A DNA stretch of 64,000 nt, taken from assembly GCF_020991275.1 (NCBI RefSeq), contig NZ_JAJLQY010000002.1, positions 620,001 through 684,000 of the forward strand. Direction: 5' to 3'. Position numbers and translations under genes: made by a program. This DNA comes from Actinocorallia sp. API 0066. GTDB taxonomy: Bacteria; Actinomycetota; Actinomycetes; Streptosporangiales; Streptosporangiaceae. Below are positions 46,043-55,077 of this stretch, piece after piece. Numbering within the stretch: position 1 is the first letter of the stretch; every line of letters starts with the position of its first letter. Under the pieces are notes generated by a model. That model saw only the letters and a list, made by a program, of their open reading frames with translations, did no database searches and was not told the DNA's origin.

Positions 46043-47771
46043 CGTGACCGGGGAACGCGCCTGGGGCAGGTTCGAGGCCCCCGCCGTTCCCGACGACGAA
46101 CCACGGCTGCGCGTCGACCCGTCCTGGACGCCCGCCCAGCTGACCCGGGCCATCATCGGGTCGGTCTGGAAGTACGTCCTGGTAGGTGCCAGCCTGCGCA
46201 CCCTGTTCAACGTCACGAGCGTGCTGCTGCCCGTCGCGGTCGGCAAGCTCATCGACACCGCCGTCGCCCCGGCCGTGGGCGGCGCGAGCGCCGGGGAGAT
46301 CGCCGGGCCGCTCGCCCTCTGGACGTCCGTGCTCATCGCCCTGTACGCGTTGATGAACGTCGGCTTCCGGTTCGGCGGCCGGGCCGGGTGGTACGGGGTG
46401 CAGCGCGCGCACTTCGAACTCTCCCAACACACCCTGAGACGGGTGCTCGACGAGCGGGACCTGGGCGCGTCGGCGCACCCGCCGGGACGGCTGCTCTCAC
46501 TGACGACCTCCGACACGTTCCAGGCTTGCCAGTCGGTGTACGTCTCGGTCTATCCACCCGGTGAGCTGATCGGGCTGCTGGCCGCCGCAGGTGTGCTGTT
46601 CTGGGTGCATCCCGCCCTCGGTGTCGGGACCATCCTGGTTCTGCCGCTCGTGCTGGGGCTGATGCATCTTGCCGCCTATCCGCTGCGGCGGCGCAGCAAG
46701 TCCGAACAGGCGGGCCTCGCCGACGCCGCCGCCGAGGCGGCCGACCTCGTCGCCGGGTTCCGCGTCATCCAGGGGCTGCACGCCCAGCCCACCGCCACCG
46801 ACCGGTACCGGAAGGTCAGCCGGGACGCGCTGCGCGCCAGCCTCGCCGCCCGCTCCACCGAGGCGGCGTTCGAGGGCGCGAGCACCGCCATCGGCAACGT
46901 GTTCGCCGCCGTCGTCACCATCGGGGCGGCGCTGCTGGCCTTCGGCGGGCACATCACCGTCGGGCAGGTCGTCATGGTGTCGTCCATCGCGATCACGCTG
47001 ATCGGGCCGCTCGACGCGCTGATCTCCGTGCAGGGCTCGATCTGGGCCATGTCGCAGGCGTCGGCGGAACGCGTCCTCGAACTGCTCGCCAGCCCGCGTC
47101 AGCGGACCAGCCCGGCGGCGGGCGCTCCCGACGGGGCGGCGGTCCTGGAGTTCCGGGACCTCGCCCTGACCGACGGCCTGGTTCTCGACGGACGTGTCGA
47201 TCCCGGCGAGTTCGTTGTGCTCGACCTGCCGCACGCCGCCCGAGGCGCGCTCGGCGACCTCCTGACGCTCCGGGCCACGCCGTCCGCCGGAGAGATCACG
47301 TTCGCCGGGCTCGCCCCCGCCGAACACTCCTCAAAACACTGGCGCGAACGGGCGCTCGTCGCCCCGCACACCCCGGCGCTGCTGCCGGGCACGGTGCTGG
47401 ACAACGTGCGCGCGACCGGCGACGAGCCCGTCCCGGCCGACGCCGCGCTCACCGCCCTCGCGGTGGCGGCGCTGACGGCCGAGGAACTGCCCGACGGCTA
47501 CCACACCGCCGTCGGCTACGGCGGATGGCAGCTCTCCGGCGGGCAGCGGCAGCGGATCGCGCTGGCCCGCGCGGTCGCCGCCGACGCCGAACTGCTGGTG
47601 CTCGACGAGCCCACCACCTCGGTGGACGCGGTCACCGAGCAGGCGATCGCCACCGCCGTCCGGGCCCGCCGGGCCGGGCGGACCACCCTCGTGCTGACCT
47701 CGGCGCCCGCCTTCCGGGCGGTCGCCGACCGGGTCATCACCGGCAGACGGGAAACGAAGATCGATGTCTGA
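46032..47771 (+). CDS. Exporter-fold ABC half-transporter with degenerate Walker A
   Basis: 579 residues from ATG 46032, overlapping the SIP gene. N-terminal six-helix membrane domain (~35-320); C-terminal ATPase domain (~360-575). Signature LSGGQRQRIALARA and Walker B LLVLDEPTTSVD are intact, but the Walker A position reads LDLPHAARGALGDL without the GK(S/T), and the H-loop histidine is replaced (LTSAPAF). This subunit therefore contributes its signature motif to a single working ATP site with the partner encoded next. Context with SIP suggests siderophore import like IrtAB; siderophore export is the alternative. Confidence 0.85.
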   Translation: MTTDVTGERAWGRFEAPAVPDDEPRLRVDPSWTPAQLTRAIIGSVWKYVLVGASLRTLFNVTSVLLPVAVGKLIDTAVAPAVGGASAGEIAGPLALWTSVLIALYALMNVGFRFGGRAGWYGVQRAHFELSQHTLRRVLDERDLGASAHPPGRLLSLTTSDTFQACQSVYVSVYPPGELIGLLAAAGVLFWVHPALGVGTILVLPLVLGLMHLAAYPLRRRSKSEQAGLADAAAEAADLVAGFRVIQGLHAQPTATDRYRKVSRDALRASLAARSTEAAFEGASTAIGNVFAAVVTIGAALLAFGGHITVGQVVMVSSIAITLIGPLDALISVQGSIWAMSQASAERVLELLASPRQRTSPAAGAPDGAAVLEFRDLALTDGLVLDGRVDPGEFVVLDLPHAARGALGDLLTLRATPSAGEITFAGLAPAEHSSKHWRERALVAPHTPALLPGTVLDNVRATGDEPVPADAALTALAVAALTAEELPDGYHTAVGYGGWQLSGGQRQRIALARAVAADAELLVLDEPTTSVDAVTEQAIATAVRARRAGRTTLVLTSAPAFRAVADRVITGRRETKIDV

Positions 47772-49539
47772 GGTCACCGTGGACGGGCGCCGGACGCTGC
47801 CCGTCGCGTCCGGCCGCACGGTCGCGGCCCGCCTGTGGCGGATGCTCGCCGGACGCCGTCTCGCGCTGGGCGGGATCGTCGCGCTGTTCCTGGTCGAGGC
47901 GGGCCTCGCGCTCGTCTTCCCACTCGTCATCGGCAGCCTTGTCGACACCGTCATCGCCGCCGACGGGTCGGGTGTGCCGGGGTCGTTCTGGTGGCAGGTC
48001 GGGCTGCTCGCCGTGACCTCGGTGGCGGCCGGGGTGGTGGCCTGGGTCGCGATGCGGGCGCTGGCCCGGCTCGCTGAGACGCTCGTCGCCGAGCTGCGGG
48101 AGAGCTACGTCGGGGCGGCGCTCGACCTGCCGCGCGCGACGGTCGAGGCGGCCGGGACCGGCGACGTCGTCACCCGCGCGTCCGACGACATCGCGCAGGT
48201 CTCCGGCACGCTGCCCGAGGTGCTGCCGCAGCTCACCGTCTCGATCCTCACCATGAGCCTGGTCGCGGGCGCCCTCGCCGTGCTCGACCCCTGGTTCCTG
48301 GTGGGCTTCTCCCTCACCATCCCGCTTTACGGCCTGACGGTCCGGTGGTACCTGCGCACGGCTCCGGCCGTCTACGTCGCCGAGCGCGCCGCCGAGTCCG
48401 CCCGGGGCCACGACGTCCTGGGCACCCTCACCCAGCTCCCGACGGTGACGGCACACCGCCTGGAACACCGCCAACTGGCCCGCATCAAGGCGGCGACCTG
48501 GCTGACCGTCCGGTGGGCGATGCGCACCCGAATCGTGCAGAACCGCCTGTTCGGCTACCTCAACGTCGCCGAGGCCCTGGGCCTACTAGCCGTCCTGGGC
48601 ATAGGCGTCCGCCTGGCCCTGACGGGCGAGACCACCACCGGCGAAGTCACCGCCGCCGCCCTCCTCTACCTCCGCACCGTCGCCCCCATCGCCGAACTCC
48701 TCTTCCTCCTCGACGAACTCCAGTCCGCCCTGGCCTCCCTGAGCCGCATCATCGGCGTCACCACCCCCCCAGAACCACTCACTCCGAACAAGGCCACGCT
48801 CGTAAAGCACCCGGCCTCGGGCCCGAGCGAACACGGCGCGGCCGTCGAGCTGAGGGGTGTGGATTTCGCTTATCGGGCGGGACGGCCCGTGCTCTCCGCG
48901 ATCGACGCCCGGATCGAGCACGGGACGGTGCTCGCCGTGGTCGGCGCGACGGGGTCCGGCAAGTCCACCGTCGCCGCGCTGATCGCCGGGATTCACGAAC
49001 CCACGGCGGGCGACGTCGTCCGCCGGGTCGATCCACGCCGAATCGTCACCGTCACCCAGGAGACCCACGTGTTCGCCGGGACGGTGCGCGACAACCTCAC
49101 CCTAGCCGCCCCCGACGCCTCCGACGCCCAGGTGCGCACCGCCCTGAAACAGGTAGCCGCCGACCACATCGTCGACCTCCTCCCCGACGGCCTGGACACC
49201 GAGGTAGGCGACGGCGGCCACCCCATCACCCCCGCCCAGGCCCAACACCTGGCCCTGGCCCGCCTGGCCCTCGCCGACCCCCTCCTCGTCATCCTGGACG
49301 AGGCCACCGCCGAAGCCGACACCGCCGACACCGCCGTCCTGGACCAAGCCACCGCCACCATCACCAAGGGCCGCTCCGCCCTCGTCATAGCCCACCGCCT
49401 CTCCCAAGCCCGAACCGCCGACCAAATCCTCGTCCTGGATTCCGGCCACCTAGTCGAAACCGGCACCCACACCGACCTCATCACCACAAACGGCCGCTAC
49501 GCCACCCTCTGGACCGCCTGGTCCACCAACCGCCCCTGA
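47764..49539 (+). CDS. Exporter-fold ABC half-transporter with degenerate signature motif
   Basis: 591 residues, 8-bp overlap with its partner. Six-helix membrane domain, then an ATPase domain with intact Walker A GATGSGKST, Q-loop VTQETHVF, Walker B LLVILDEATAEAD and H-loop IAHRLSQA, but the signature is ITPAQAQHLAL rather than LSGGQ. The defects of the two subunits are complementary, giving one consensus and one dead site in the heterodimer. Last gene of the iron operon, followed by a strong hairpin. Confidence 0.87.
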   Translation: MSEVTVDGRRTLPVASGRTVAARLWRMLAGRRLALGGIVALFLVEAGLALVFPLVIGSLVDTVIAADGSGVPGSFWWQVGLLAVTSVAAGVVAWVAMRALARLAETLVAELRESYVGAALDLPRATVEAAGTGDVVTRASDDIAQVSGTLPEVLPQLTVSILTMSLVAGALAVLDPWFLVGFSLTIPLYGLTVRWYLRTAPAVYVAERAAESARGHDVLGTLTQLPTVTAHRLEHRQLARIKAATWLTVRWAMRTRIVQNRLFGYLNVAEALGLLAVLGIGVRLALTGETTTGEVTAAALLYLRTVAPIAELLFLLDELQSALASLSRIIGVTTPPEPLTPNKATLVKHPASGPSEHGAAVELRGVDFAYRAGRPVLSAIDARIEHGTVLAVVGATGSGKSTVAALIAGIHEPTAGDVVRRVDPRRIVTVTQETHVFAGTVRDNLTLAAPDASDAQVRTALKQVAADHIVDLLPDGLDTEVGDGGHPITPAQAQHLALARLALADPLLVILDEATAEADTADTAVLDQATATITKGRSALVIAHRLSQARTADQILVLDSGHLVETGTHTDLITTNGRYATLWTAWSTNRP

Positions 49540-49544
49540 CCCCG

Positions 49545-49572
49545 CCGGGCCGACGCAAACCCGTCGGCCCGG
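49545..49572 (+). terminator. Hairpin terminator after the siderophore operon
   Basis: CCGGGCCGACG (49545-49555) and CGTCGGCCCGG (49562-49572) form a perfect 11-bp stem with a 6-nt loop starting 5 bp after the ABC stop codon. Confidence 0.8.
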
Positions 49573-49708
49573 GTTCCCCCTGGCCTCCGGCGCTCCTGCC
49601 CACGCCGCACGAGCGACCGAAGCGGTCGCGGCCGGGTTCACCCAAGGCGAGCAGAGGCCCAGGATCAAACGAAGGCCCCGGATTCCGGAGTCGGGCACGT
49701 GCTCCTTC

Positions 49709-50872
49709 TCAGCCCGCGCGGTGCAGCCGCTGGCCCTGGGGCGTGACGGTGAGGCGGTAGCTGTCGCGTCCGGGGCGGCCCGCGCGGAGCCAGCCGAGGT
49801 AGGCGGCCTCAACCAACGACCACAGGGGGACGTCGGCGCTCTGCCGGACGTCGAAGCGCTCCGCGTCACGCGTCCAGTAGACGTCGGCCCAGCCCTCACC
49901 GCCGGGCCTGGCGACGGAGACCCGCTGCCGCCAGGCCGCGCCGTCACGCTCCCAGCCGGTGTCGAGCACAAGCGGCCCGGTGGCCTCGGTGATGGCAAGC
50001 TGCGCACCCGGCTCGGCCTGCGCGACGAGCCGCGGGTCAAGCCCGGTCACGGTGTCGGTGGCCGCGCCCTGCCGCTCGATCCCGTCGACCCGCTGGCTCC
50101 GCAGCATCATGAAGCCGCCATCGCCGGTGAGTCGACCGACAGCGGTTCCATCACCGAGAACGTCAAGAGCCAGGAGGTGGCCCCAGGCTCCGGCCCACGG
50201 CATCCACGGCAGCACGACCAGGCCGCCGGGCCGGGTCTGCTCGATCCAGGCAGAAGGGATGTCGCGGACGCCTGCTGTGACGTGAATCCGGTCATAGGGG
50301 CCGCCGTCAGGATGCCCGGCGGTGCCGTCGCCGATGACAAGGCGCGGCTCGCGCCCGGCTGCGGCGAGGTTGCTCGCGGCGGTGTCGGCGAGCCCGTCGT
50401 CGATCTCGATGGTGGTGACGGCTTCGTCGCCGAGCCGCCACGCCAGGACCGCGGACGTCCAGCCGGTGCCGGTGCCGACGTCCAGGACGCGGTGGCCGTC
50501 GCGCAGGCCGAGGGCGTACAGGAAGCGGACGGCGACCGTGGGCGCCGACAGCGAGCAGGTCGGCGGCGCGGTGGTGTCGGTGACGTCGGCGTTCCCGTCG
50601 CTCCGCTGGGTGATGATGGAGGCGTCCTCGTAGACGGCGTTCCACCAGTCCGTCGTGTTCGAGCGGCGGTCGATGGGTCGGCTGGCGCCGTGCCGGCCCT
50701 GCGCCTGGGCGTAGCCGGTGTCGGGCACAAAGAGGTGGCGCGGGACCTCGTGCAGCGCCGTCCGCCACAGGCGACTGGCATGGTCGCCGTCGTTGATGAC
50801 GCCTGCGGCGGCGAGGTGGTCGCCGAGTCCGGTGGCGCGTTCCCGGAACCGCACCGAGGTCCACACGTCCAC
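49709..50872 (-). CDS. PCMT-like methyltransferase (FxLD-system type)
   Basis: 387 residues from GTG 50872, with AGGAG just upstream overlapping the end of the radical SAM gene. Protein-L-isoaspartate methyltransferase-like core: EVPRHLFVP, SLSAPTVAVRFLYALGL, VLDVGTGTGWTSAVLA, VTTIEIDD, YDRIHVTAG and PGGLVVLP. A ~160-residue C-terminal extension matches that of the methyltransferase at 61932, placing both in the group found with FxLD and related RiPP systems, some of which methylate aspartate to form isoaspartate. It is cotranscribed with a radical SAM enzyme, so peptide modification is the likely role. Confidence 0.75.
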   Translation of the reverse strand: MDVWTSVRFRERATGLGDHLAAAGVINDGDHASRLWRTALHEVPRHLFVPDTGYAQAQGRHGASRPIDRRSNTTDWWNAVYEDASIITQRSDGNADVTDTTAPPTCSLSAPTVAVRFLYALGLRDGHRVLDVGTGTGWTSAVLAWRLGDEAVTTIEIDDGLADTAASNLAAAGREPRLVIGDGTAGHPDGGPYDRIHVTAGVRDIPSAWIEQTRPGGLVVLPWMPWAGAWGHLLALDVLGDGTAVGRLTGDGGFMMLRSQRVDGIERQGAATDTVTGLDPRLVAQAEPGAQLAITEATGPLVLDTGWERDGAAWRQRVSVARPGGEGWADVYWTRDAERFDVRQSADVPLWSLVEAAYLGWLRAGRPGRDSYRLTVTPQGQRLHRAG

Positions 50873-50880
50873 GGGGTCTC

Positions 50881-51756
50881 CTAGTTCTTGCCGGGGGCGG
50901 GCGGGGGGAAGTCGTTGGGCTGGCAGACCTGGCCGCCGGGGTCGCAGCCGGGCGTGCGGCTGGGCTCGCAGTTCCCGTCGCCGTTGGGGAGGCAGGTGAC
51001 GGGGTCGCAGGGCCCGGCGTGCACACCTTCCCGTGGCGGGACGAGCCTGTCCAGCAGCCCGGCCAGCCCTTCGGCGCGCACGTCGCCGAACGCCTGGGCG
51101 CGGGACATCGGGCAGCCCGCGACAGCCCCGTCCGGCAGGATCCCGGCGACGCCGTGGCCGCAGTTCCCGCACAGTTCGGAGATCTGGCCGCCAAGCCTGC
51201 CGCCGGTCGGCCGTCCGATCATCCGCATCCGATCGACGCCGATCTCCCGGACCCCGAGCCGGGTGAGCAGGGCCTTGGCTTCGGTGACCCGCTGGTCGGG
51301 CAGGACCCGCACGATTCCGGCCCGAACCGGGATGTTCAGGGCGAGCGCCCGCTCAAGGGTCGCGACGGTTCGGCCAAGGGTTCTCCGCCCGGTGATCGCG
51401 GCGTGCTGGTCGGGGTCGTCGCTGTAGAAGGAGGTCGCGATCGAGACACCCGGCCGGGCGAGGTAGCCCCAGGTCGTCCGAGGGATGTGGACGAGGTTGC
51501 TGTACACCTCCACCTGTCGGCCGCAGGTCAGGGCATAGGCCAGCAGCACTTCGAAGGACGGCGAGAGGGTGGGCTCGCCTCCGATGAACTGGATCGCGGG
51601 AATGCCGAGCGCGGCGGCCTGGTCGATGACGCCCATCCAGTCGATGGTCGTCATGATGCCGTGCCCGCGGTCAGGCCCGGAGTCGGCGTAACAGTGGGCG
51701 CAGGCAAGCTGACACCTACCGGTGATCTCCAACTGAAGCAAACGCACTGAGTTCAA
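50881..51756 (-). CDS. Radical SAM/SPASM-like peptide-modifying enzyme
   Basis: 291 residues from TTG 51756, set by AGGAGG six bases upstream. The [4Fe-4S]-SAM motif is C15-x3-C19-x2-C22 (CQLACAHC), followed by FIGGEPTLSPSF. A second cluster region begins LCGNCGHGVAGILPDG...GCPMSR and the C-terminal ~45 residues hold five more cysteines (CDPVTC, NC, GC, VC), ending FPPPAPGKN, consistent with auxiliary iron-sulfur clusters of SPASM enzymes. The partner methyltransferase follows 8 bp later. Substrate unknown; a ribosomal peptide is likely, but no precursor is identified. Confidence 0.8.
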   Translation of the reverse strand: MNSVRLLQLEITGRCQLACAHCYADSGPDRGHGIMTTIDWMGVIDQAAALGIPAIQFIGGEPTLSPSFEVLLAYALTCGRQVEVYSNLVHIPRTTWGYLARPGVSIATSFYSDDPDQHAAITGRRTLGRTVATLERALALNIPVRAGIVRVLPDQRVTEAKALLTRLGVREIGVDRMRMIGRPTGGRLGGQISELCGNCGHGVAGILPDGAVAGCPMSRAQAFGDVRAEGLAGLLDRLVPPREGVHAGPCDPVTCLPNGDGNCEPSRTPGCDPGGQVCQPNDFPPPAPGKN

Positions 51757-51783
51757 GAGCTGCCTCCTGATCGAACACGTCGG

Positions 51784-52074
51784 CTACAGCGCCAACGCCA
51801 TCGCCGTCAACAAATAGGGCGCGGCCTCCCGCGCGGAAAGGCGATCGAAGTCCTTGCCGTCAGCCCGCGCCAACGCCACGGTCAGGCGCATCCGCGCTTC
51901 CTGGAACACGTCATACGCGTCGGCCGTGCCAGGCGGCCAGCCCTCACGGCCAAACGCCAGCACCTCACCCATGTCGGTGCCCGCCGCCTCTGCGGTGTGG
52001 TGAAGGATCAGGAGGGCTCGCCGAGCTTCGGCGACTTGGCTGTCGACGGCCTCAGGCCAGTGCCGGTTCGTCAC
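51784..52074 (-). CDS. Hypothetical protein in radical SAM operon
   Basis: 96 residues from GTG 52074, which overlaps the stop of the ATPase-like gene (GTGA). Mainly helical (VDSQVAEARRALLILHHTAEAAG), no cysteines, ends in PYLLTAMALAL. Not recognised. Tight coupling on one side and 27 bp to the radical SAM gene on the other argue that it is a real operon member, perhaps an adaptor; it does not look like a classical RiPP precursor. Confidence 0.6.
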   Translation of the reverse strand: MTNRHWPEAVDSQVAEARRALLILHHTAEAAGTDMGEVLAFGREGWPPGTADAYDVFQEARMRLTVALARADGKDFDRLSAREAAPYLLTAMALAL

Positions 52075-52787
52075 GGCGTTCGTGCCTCCGTGGGTCTGGA
52101 GTCGGCGGCGCGGCAGCAGGGCGGGCCCCCGGCCAGATAGGACTGTGCGGACTGCGCGGTGCAGAAGGCGCGGGCGGCGCGGTGCCGGGCGGAGACGGCG
52201 TCCGCCTCCAAGGCGGCCTCAAGTTCTCCCCACGTGGCGAAGGCGAGGGATTTGTCGGGCTGGTCCCGACGCGTGGCGGTCCATACGTCTTCGCCGTTCC
52301 GGACCGTCCACCAGCCCGGGTAGCGCAACTCCAGCCGCGCCAGCACCACCCCGTCCTGAAACGTGCCCGTACGTCGGTTTCCTCTGCCCTCCGGGTGGGC
52401 CAAGGGCGGCGGCGCGTGCCGGTAGACGGCAAGGCTCACGGTGGTGCCGTGGCGGCGGGAGACGCTGACCTCGTCGGCGAGCCGCCGCACCGCTCCCAGC
52501 CCGAAGCCCTCCTCCCACACCTCGGTCCCATGGTCGTGGACCGTGGTCCGGACCGCCCGCGACTCGACCCTGACGGTAGCGGTGACCGGCGGCACCCCGT
52601 GCCGAACGGCGTTGACCGCGATCTCCTCCGTCGCCGTCACCAGCCGCATCGTCGCCCCGGCCGAAAGCCGGTGGACCTCCGCCACCCGCCGAACCACAGC
52701 CCTCAACACACACGTGGATTCGACAGCGTGCAGCAGCAGCACGGTGGGCCGCGCGCACAGCACGCCGTCGTAGGAGCTCAGCCGCAT
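52071..52787 (-). CDS. RsbW-like HATPase (anti-sigma kinase fold) with C-terminal WxxR domain
   Basis: 238 residues, ATG 52787 overlapping the preceding gene by 10 bp. Residues ~20-130 are a GHKL ATPase of the anti-sigma type: MRLVTATEEIAVNAVRHG (N box) and GFGLGAVRRLADEV (G box). The C-terminal part (ARLELRYPGWWTVRNGEDVWTATRR...) resembles the domain of the 53158-53625 protein (PGWTLWRSDKGTWMATRH). Such ATPase proteins are common regulatory partners in actinomycetes, here within the radical SAM operon. Confidence 0.75.
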   Translation of the reverse strand: MRLSSYDGVLCARPTVLLLHAVESTCVLRAVVRRVAEVHRLSAGATMRLVTATEEIAVNAVRHGVPPVTATVRVESRAVRTTVHDHGTEVWEEGFGLGAVRRLADEVSVSRRHGTTVSLAVYRHAPPPLAHPEGRGNRRTGTFQDGVVLARLELRYPGWWTVRNGEDVWTATRRDQPDKSLAFATWGELEAALEADAVSARHRAARAFCTAQSAQSYLAGGPPCCRAADSRPTEARTP

Positions 52788-53161
52788 CCGCGCACCCTCC
52801 CTCGACGGCGCGCGTCCATGCGCAGACGACGGGCACGCCGCGGCGGCCGGACGGCAGCCTCGGCGAGCGTGCGCAGGCCACGCTCGTAGCTTCCGACGAT
52901 CATGCTCGCCAGCCCAGACGGAATCCCCTGCTGCCGCAGAACCCGCTCAGCCGCGGTAACCGCCAAGAGTTGCGCGACCTCAGGCCGCAAGGCGGCGCAG
53001 CCCTGCGCCCCTGCCAAGCCCCGCAGCGTCAGCTCCAACCGGCCGACCAGCGTGTCAGTGGTGCCGGTGAGCATCGCCGCGCTCTCCAGCGCGCCCCGCA
53101 TCGCGGCCGCGGCGAGCCCGGCGGCCTGGGAGACGCTGAGCGTCGCCGGAGGCCGGGTCAC
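52778..53161 (-). CDS. Hypothetical helical protein in radical SAM operon
   Basis: 127 residues; ATG 53161 overlaps the upstream stop (ATGA). Alanine/leucine-rich helices with a strongly basic C-terminus (RRARRLRMDARRRGRVRG). No domain recognised. Conserved overlap at both ends supports expression. Confidence 0.6.
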   Translation of the reverse strand: MTRPPATLSVSQAAGLAAAAMRGALESAAMLTGTTDTLVGRLELTLRGLAGAQGCAALRPEVAQLLAVTAAERVLRQQGIPSGLASMIVGSYERGLRTLAEAAVRPPRRARRLRMDARRRGRVRGCG

Positions 53162-53625
53162 GGCCCCGTCCCGGGCGTCTGGCCGGAGCGCGCGCGGCGG
53201 CGGGCGATGACGCGGGCGGTGGCGTCCGTCAGCCAGTCGGGGTCGCCCGTGGTGACGAGCCGCTGGCCGTCCAGGAGCAGGGCGACGTGTTCGCCGCTCA
53301 CCTCCGCGACGATCTTGATCGAGGCGCCGACGACGAGCCCCCCTCCAGACCAGTCGGACTGGATGCCGTGACGGGACATCAGATAGGACGCGAGCTCGAT
53401 GAGCACGTGGTGCGCGCGTGCCTCATCGATGAGCGCCTGGCCGCGCAACGCCTCGTGGAGCTCTTCCTCGGTCGTGCCGAAGACCGTCATGGCAAGCCCG
53501 GCGTACATCTGCTCATCCGTGAGATCGTCGTGCCGAGTGGCCATCCACGTGCCCTTGTCGGACCGCCAGAGAGTCCAACCAGGCCAATCGGTTCTGGACT
53601 GGGGCCGTTCCTTGGACGCGTACAC
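53158..53625 (-). CDS. Hypothetical protein with WxLWRSDxGxWxATR domain
   Basis: 155 residues from GTG 53625 behind AGGAGG. Residues ~10-50 carry PGWTLWRSDKGTWMATRHDDLTDEQM, a motif frequent in actinobacterial regulatory proteins of unknown role, related to the C-terminus of the ATPase-like protein two genes on. First gene of the leftward operon that ends with the PCMT-like methyltransferase; divergent from the TPR regulator at 53770. Confidence 0.65.
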   Translation of the reverse strand: MYASKERPQSRTDWPGWTLWRSDKGTWMATRHDDLTDEQMYAGLAMTVFGTTEEELHEALRGQALIDEARAHHVLIELASYLMSRHGIQSDWSGGGLVVGASIKIVAEVSGEHVALLLDGQRLVTTGDPDWLTDATARVIARRRARSGQTPGTGP

Positions 53626-53769
53626 CGTCAGCGCCTCCTGGTAGCGATTTGGTTGCGTCCAGTCAATTGCGGTGCAGGCCCTGTCGCCATGGGGATACTG
53701 GGAGTACGCAGGGGCATCTCGGGTTACCCCTGCGTGCCCCAACTTGGACCGTCGCGAAGGGCTTGCGCG

Positions 53770-55077
53770 ATGAGTAGGGATGACACGCTGAAGGCGTGGG
53801 CACGACGACTGAAAAAGCACCGGACCGACCGGCTGTGGTCCGAGACCGATCTCGCCACGGAGATGAAGAAGCTCCGCGCGGATCTGCCGTCTGTGGACAC
53901 GCTCGCCCGCACGATTCGCAGGTCCTGGGAGACAGGGGCGCACCTGCCCACCCCCCGGTACCGGATGCTGCTCGCCCGAGTGTTCGCGACCGATGAGGAC
54001 GCGCTGTTCGGCGACAACGAGCCGGTCCTCACGCCCGCAGATGTGGACGACGACGTGAGGCGCCGCGAGCTCCTCGGCCTGCTCGGCATCGCGGCCGCCG
54101 CGCCCATCGTGGGCGGCTTCGAGCCGCTGCGGGTGCGGATCAACGAGGCGCTCACCGGAGCACCGACCGTCGCCGACGCCGACGAGTGGGAGCGGGTCGC
54201 CGCTGATTACGCCCTAGAAGTCGGCCGGGTTCCTACGAGCCAGGTGCTGCCGGACCTCCTCACCGACTTCGCCGAGCTCGGCACGGCGCTCGGCGCAGCG
54301 AAGGGCCTCGTCAGGCACCAGCTCCTGCGCGCTTCGGCTGAGCTGGCCGCGCTGACGGCGATCGCCCTGTCTAGTGCCGCCGACTATCGGGCATCGAACC
54401 GGTGGTGGCGCACTGCGGCGCGGGCAGCCGATGAGAGCGGCGATCGGACCACGTCCTCCTTGGTGCGTGGCCGACATGCCGTCTTCAGCCTGTACGACCG
54501 TCGACGCTCGCCAGTCGACGTCGTCGCCATCGCGGGCGAGGCCATCACGGTGGCGGACAACCAGCCCTGCGTAGGGGTCGTCAGCGGGTACGCCGCCACG
54601 GCGCAGGCGTATGCACGTCTGGGCAGGCACGATGCCGCGTCCGCAACGGTGGAAGCGTTGCAGGACCTGTTCGGGCGGCTGCCGGATCCGGTGAAGGCGG
54701 CCCGGGCCGGTCAGTGGGGGTGGGGAGAACAGCGCCTGCACCATGTCCTGAGCGACGTCCACACGCATGCCGGGGACATCGAGCGAGCGTTCGCAGCCCA
54801 GGATGCGGCGTTGCGCCTCTACCCCGTGACGGGCTCCCTGGGGCGGACTCAGGTCGAACTCCACCGGGCCGGTTGCCTCATCCGTGCCGGCGACGTTGAT
54901 GAGGGCGCGAAGCACGCGGTTCGGGTGTTGCGGGCGCTGCCGCCTGATCGGCGGAGCGATGGCCTGGTTCGAGCCAGCGCGCTGACGGCGCTGACGATGG
55001 GCGAACCGATGGTTGCGCATCGACCCGCGTTCCGGGAAGCGTATGAGGTTCTCACCCTCGAACCGGGAGACCTCTGA
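53770..55077 (+). CDS. XRE/TPR-type transcriptional regulator
   Basis: 435 residues. N-terminal region (~1-80) is helix-turn-helix-like (LPSVDTLARTIRRSWETGAHLPTPRYRMLLARVF), then a short hydrophobic stretch (LLGLLGIAAAAPIVGG) and a C-terminal all-helical TPR-like part (SGYAATAQAYARLGRHDAASATVEAL). This plan is typical of actinobacterial regulators placed beside RiPP or signalling loci. It is divergent from the radical SAM operon (145-bp gap), so it probably controls it. Confidence 0.75.
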   Translation: MSRDDTLKAWARRLKKHRTDRLWSETDLATEMKKLRADLPSVDTLARTIRRSWETGAHLPTPRYRMLLARVFATDEDALFGDNEPVLTPADVDDDVRRRELLGLLGIAAAAPIVGGFEPLRVRINEALTGAPTVADADEWERVAADYALEVGRVPTSQVLPDLLTDFAELGTALGAAKGLVRHQLLRASAELAALTAIALSSAADYRASNRWWRTAARAADESGDRTTSSLVRGRHAVFSLYDRRRSPVDVVAIAGEAITVADNQPCVGVVSGYAATAQAYARLGRHDAASATVEALQDLFGRLPDPVKAARAGQWGWGEQRLHHVLSDVHTHAGDIERAFAAQDAALRLYPVTGSLGRTQVELHRAGCLIRAGDVDEGAKHAVRVLRALPPDRRSDGLVRASALTALTMGEPMVAHRPAFREAYEVLTLEPGDL

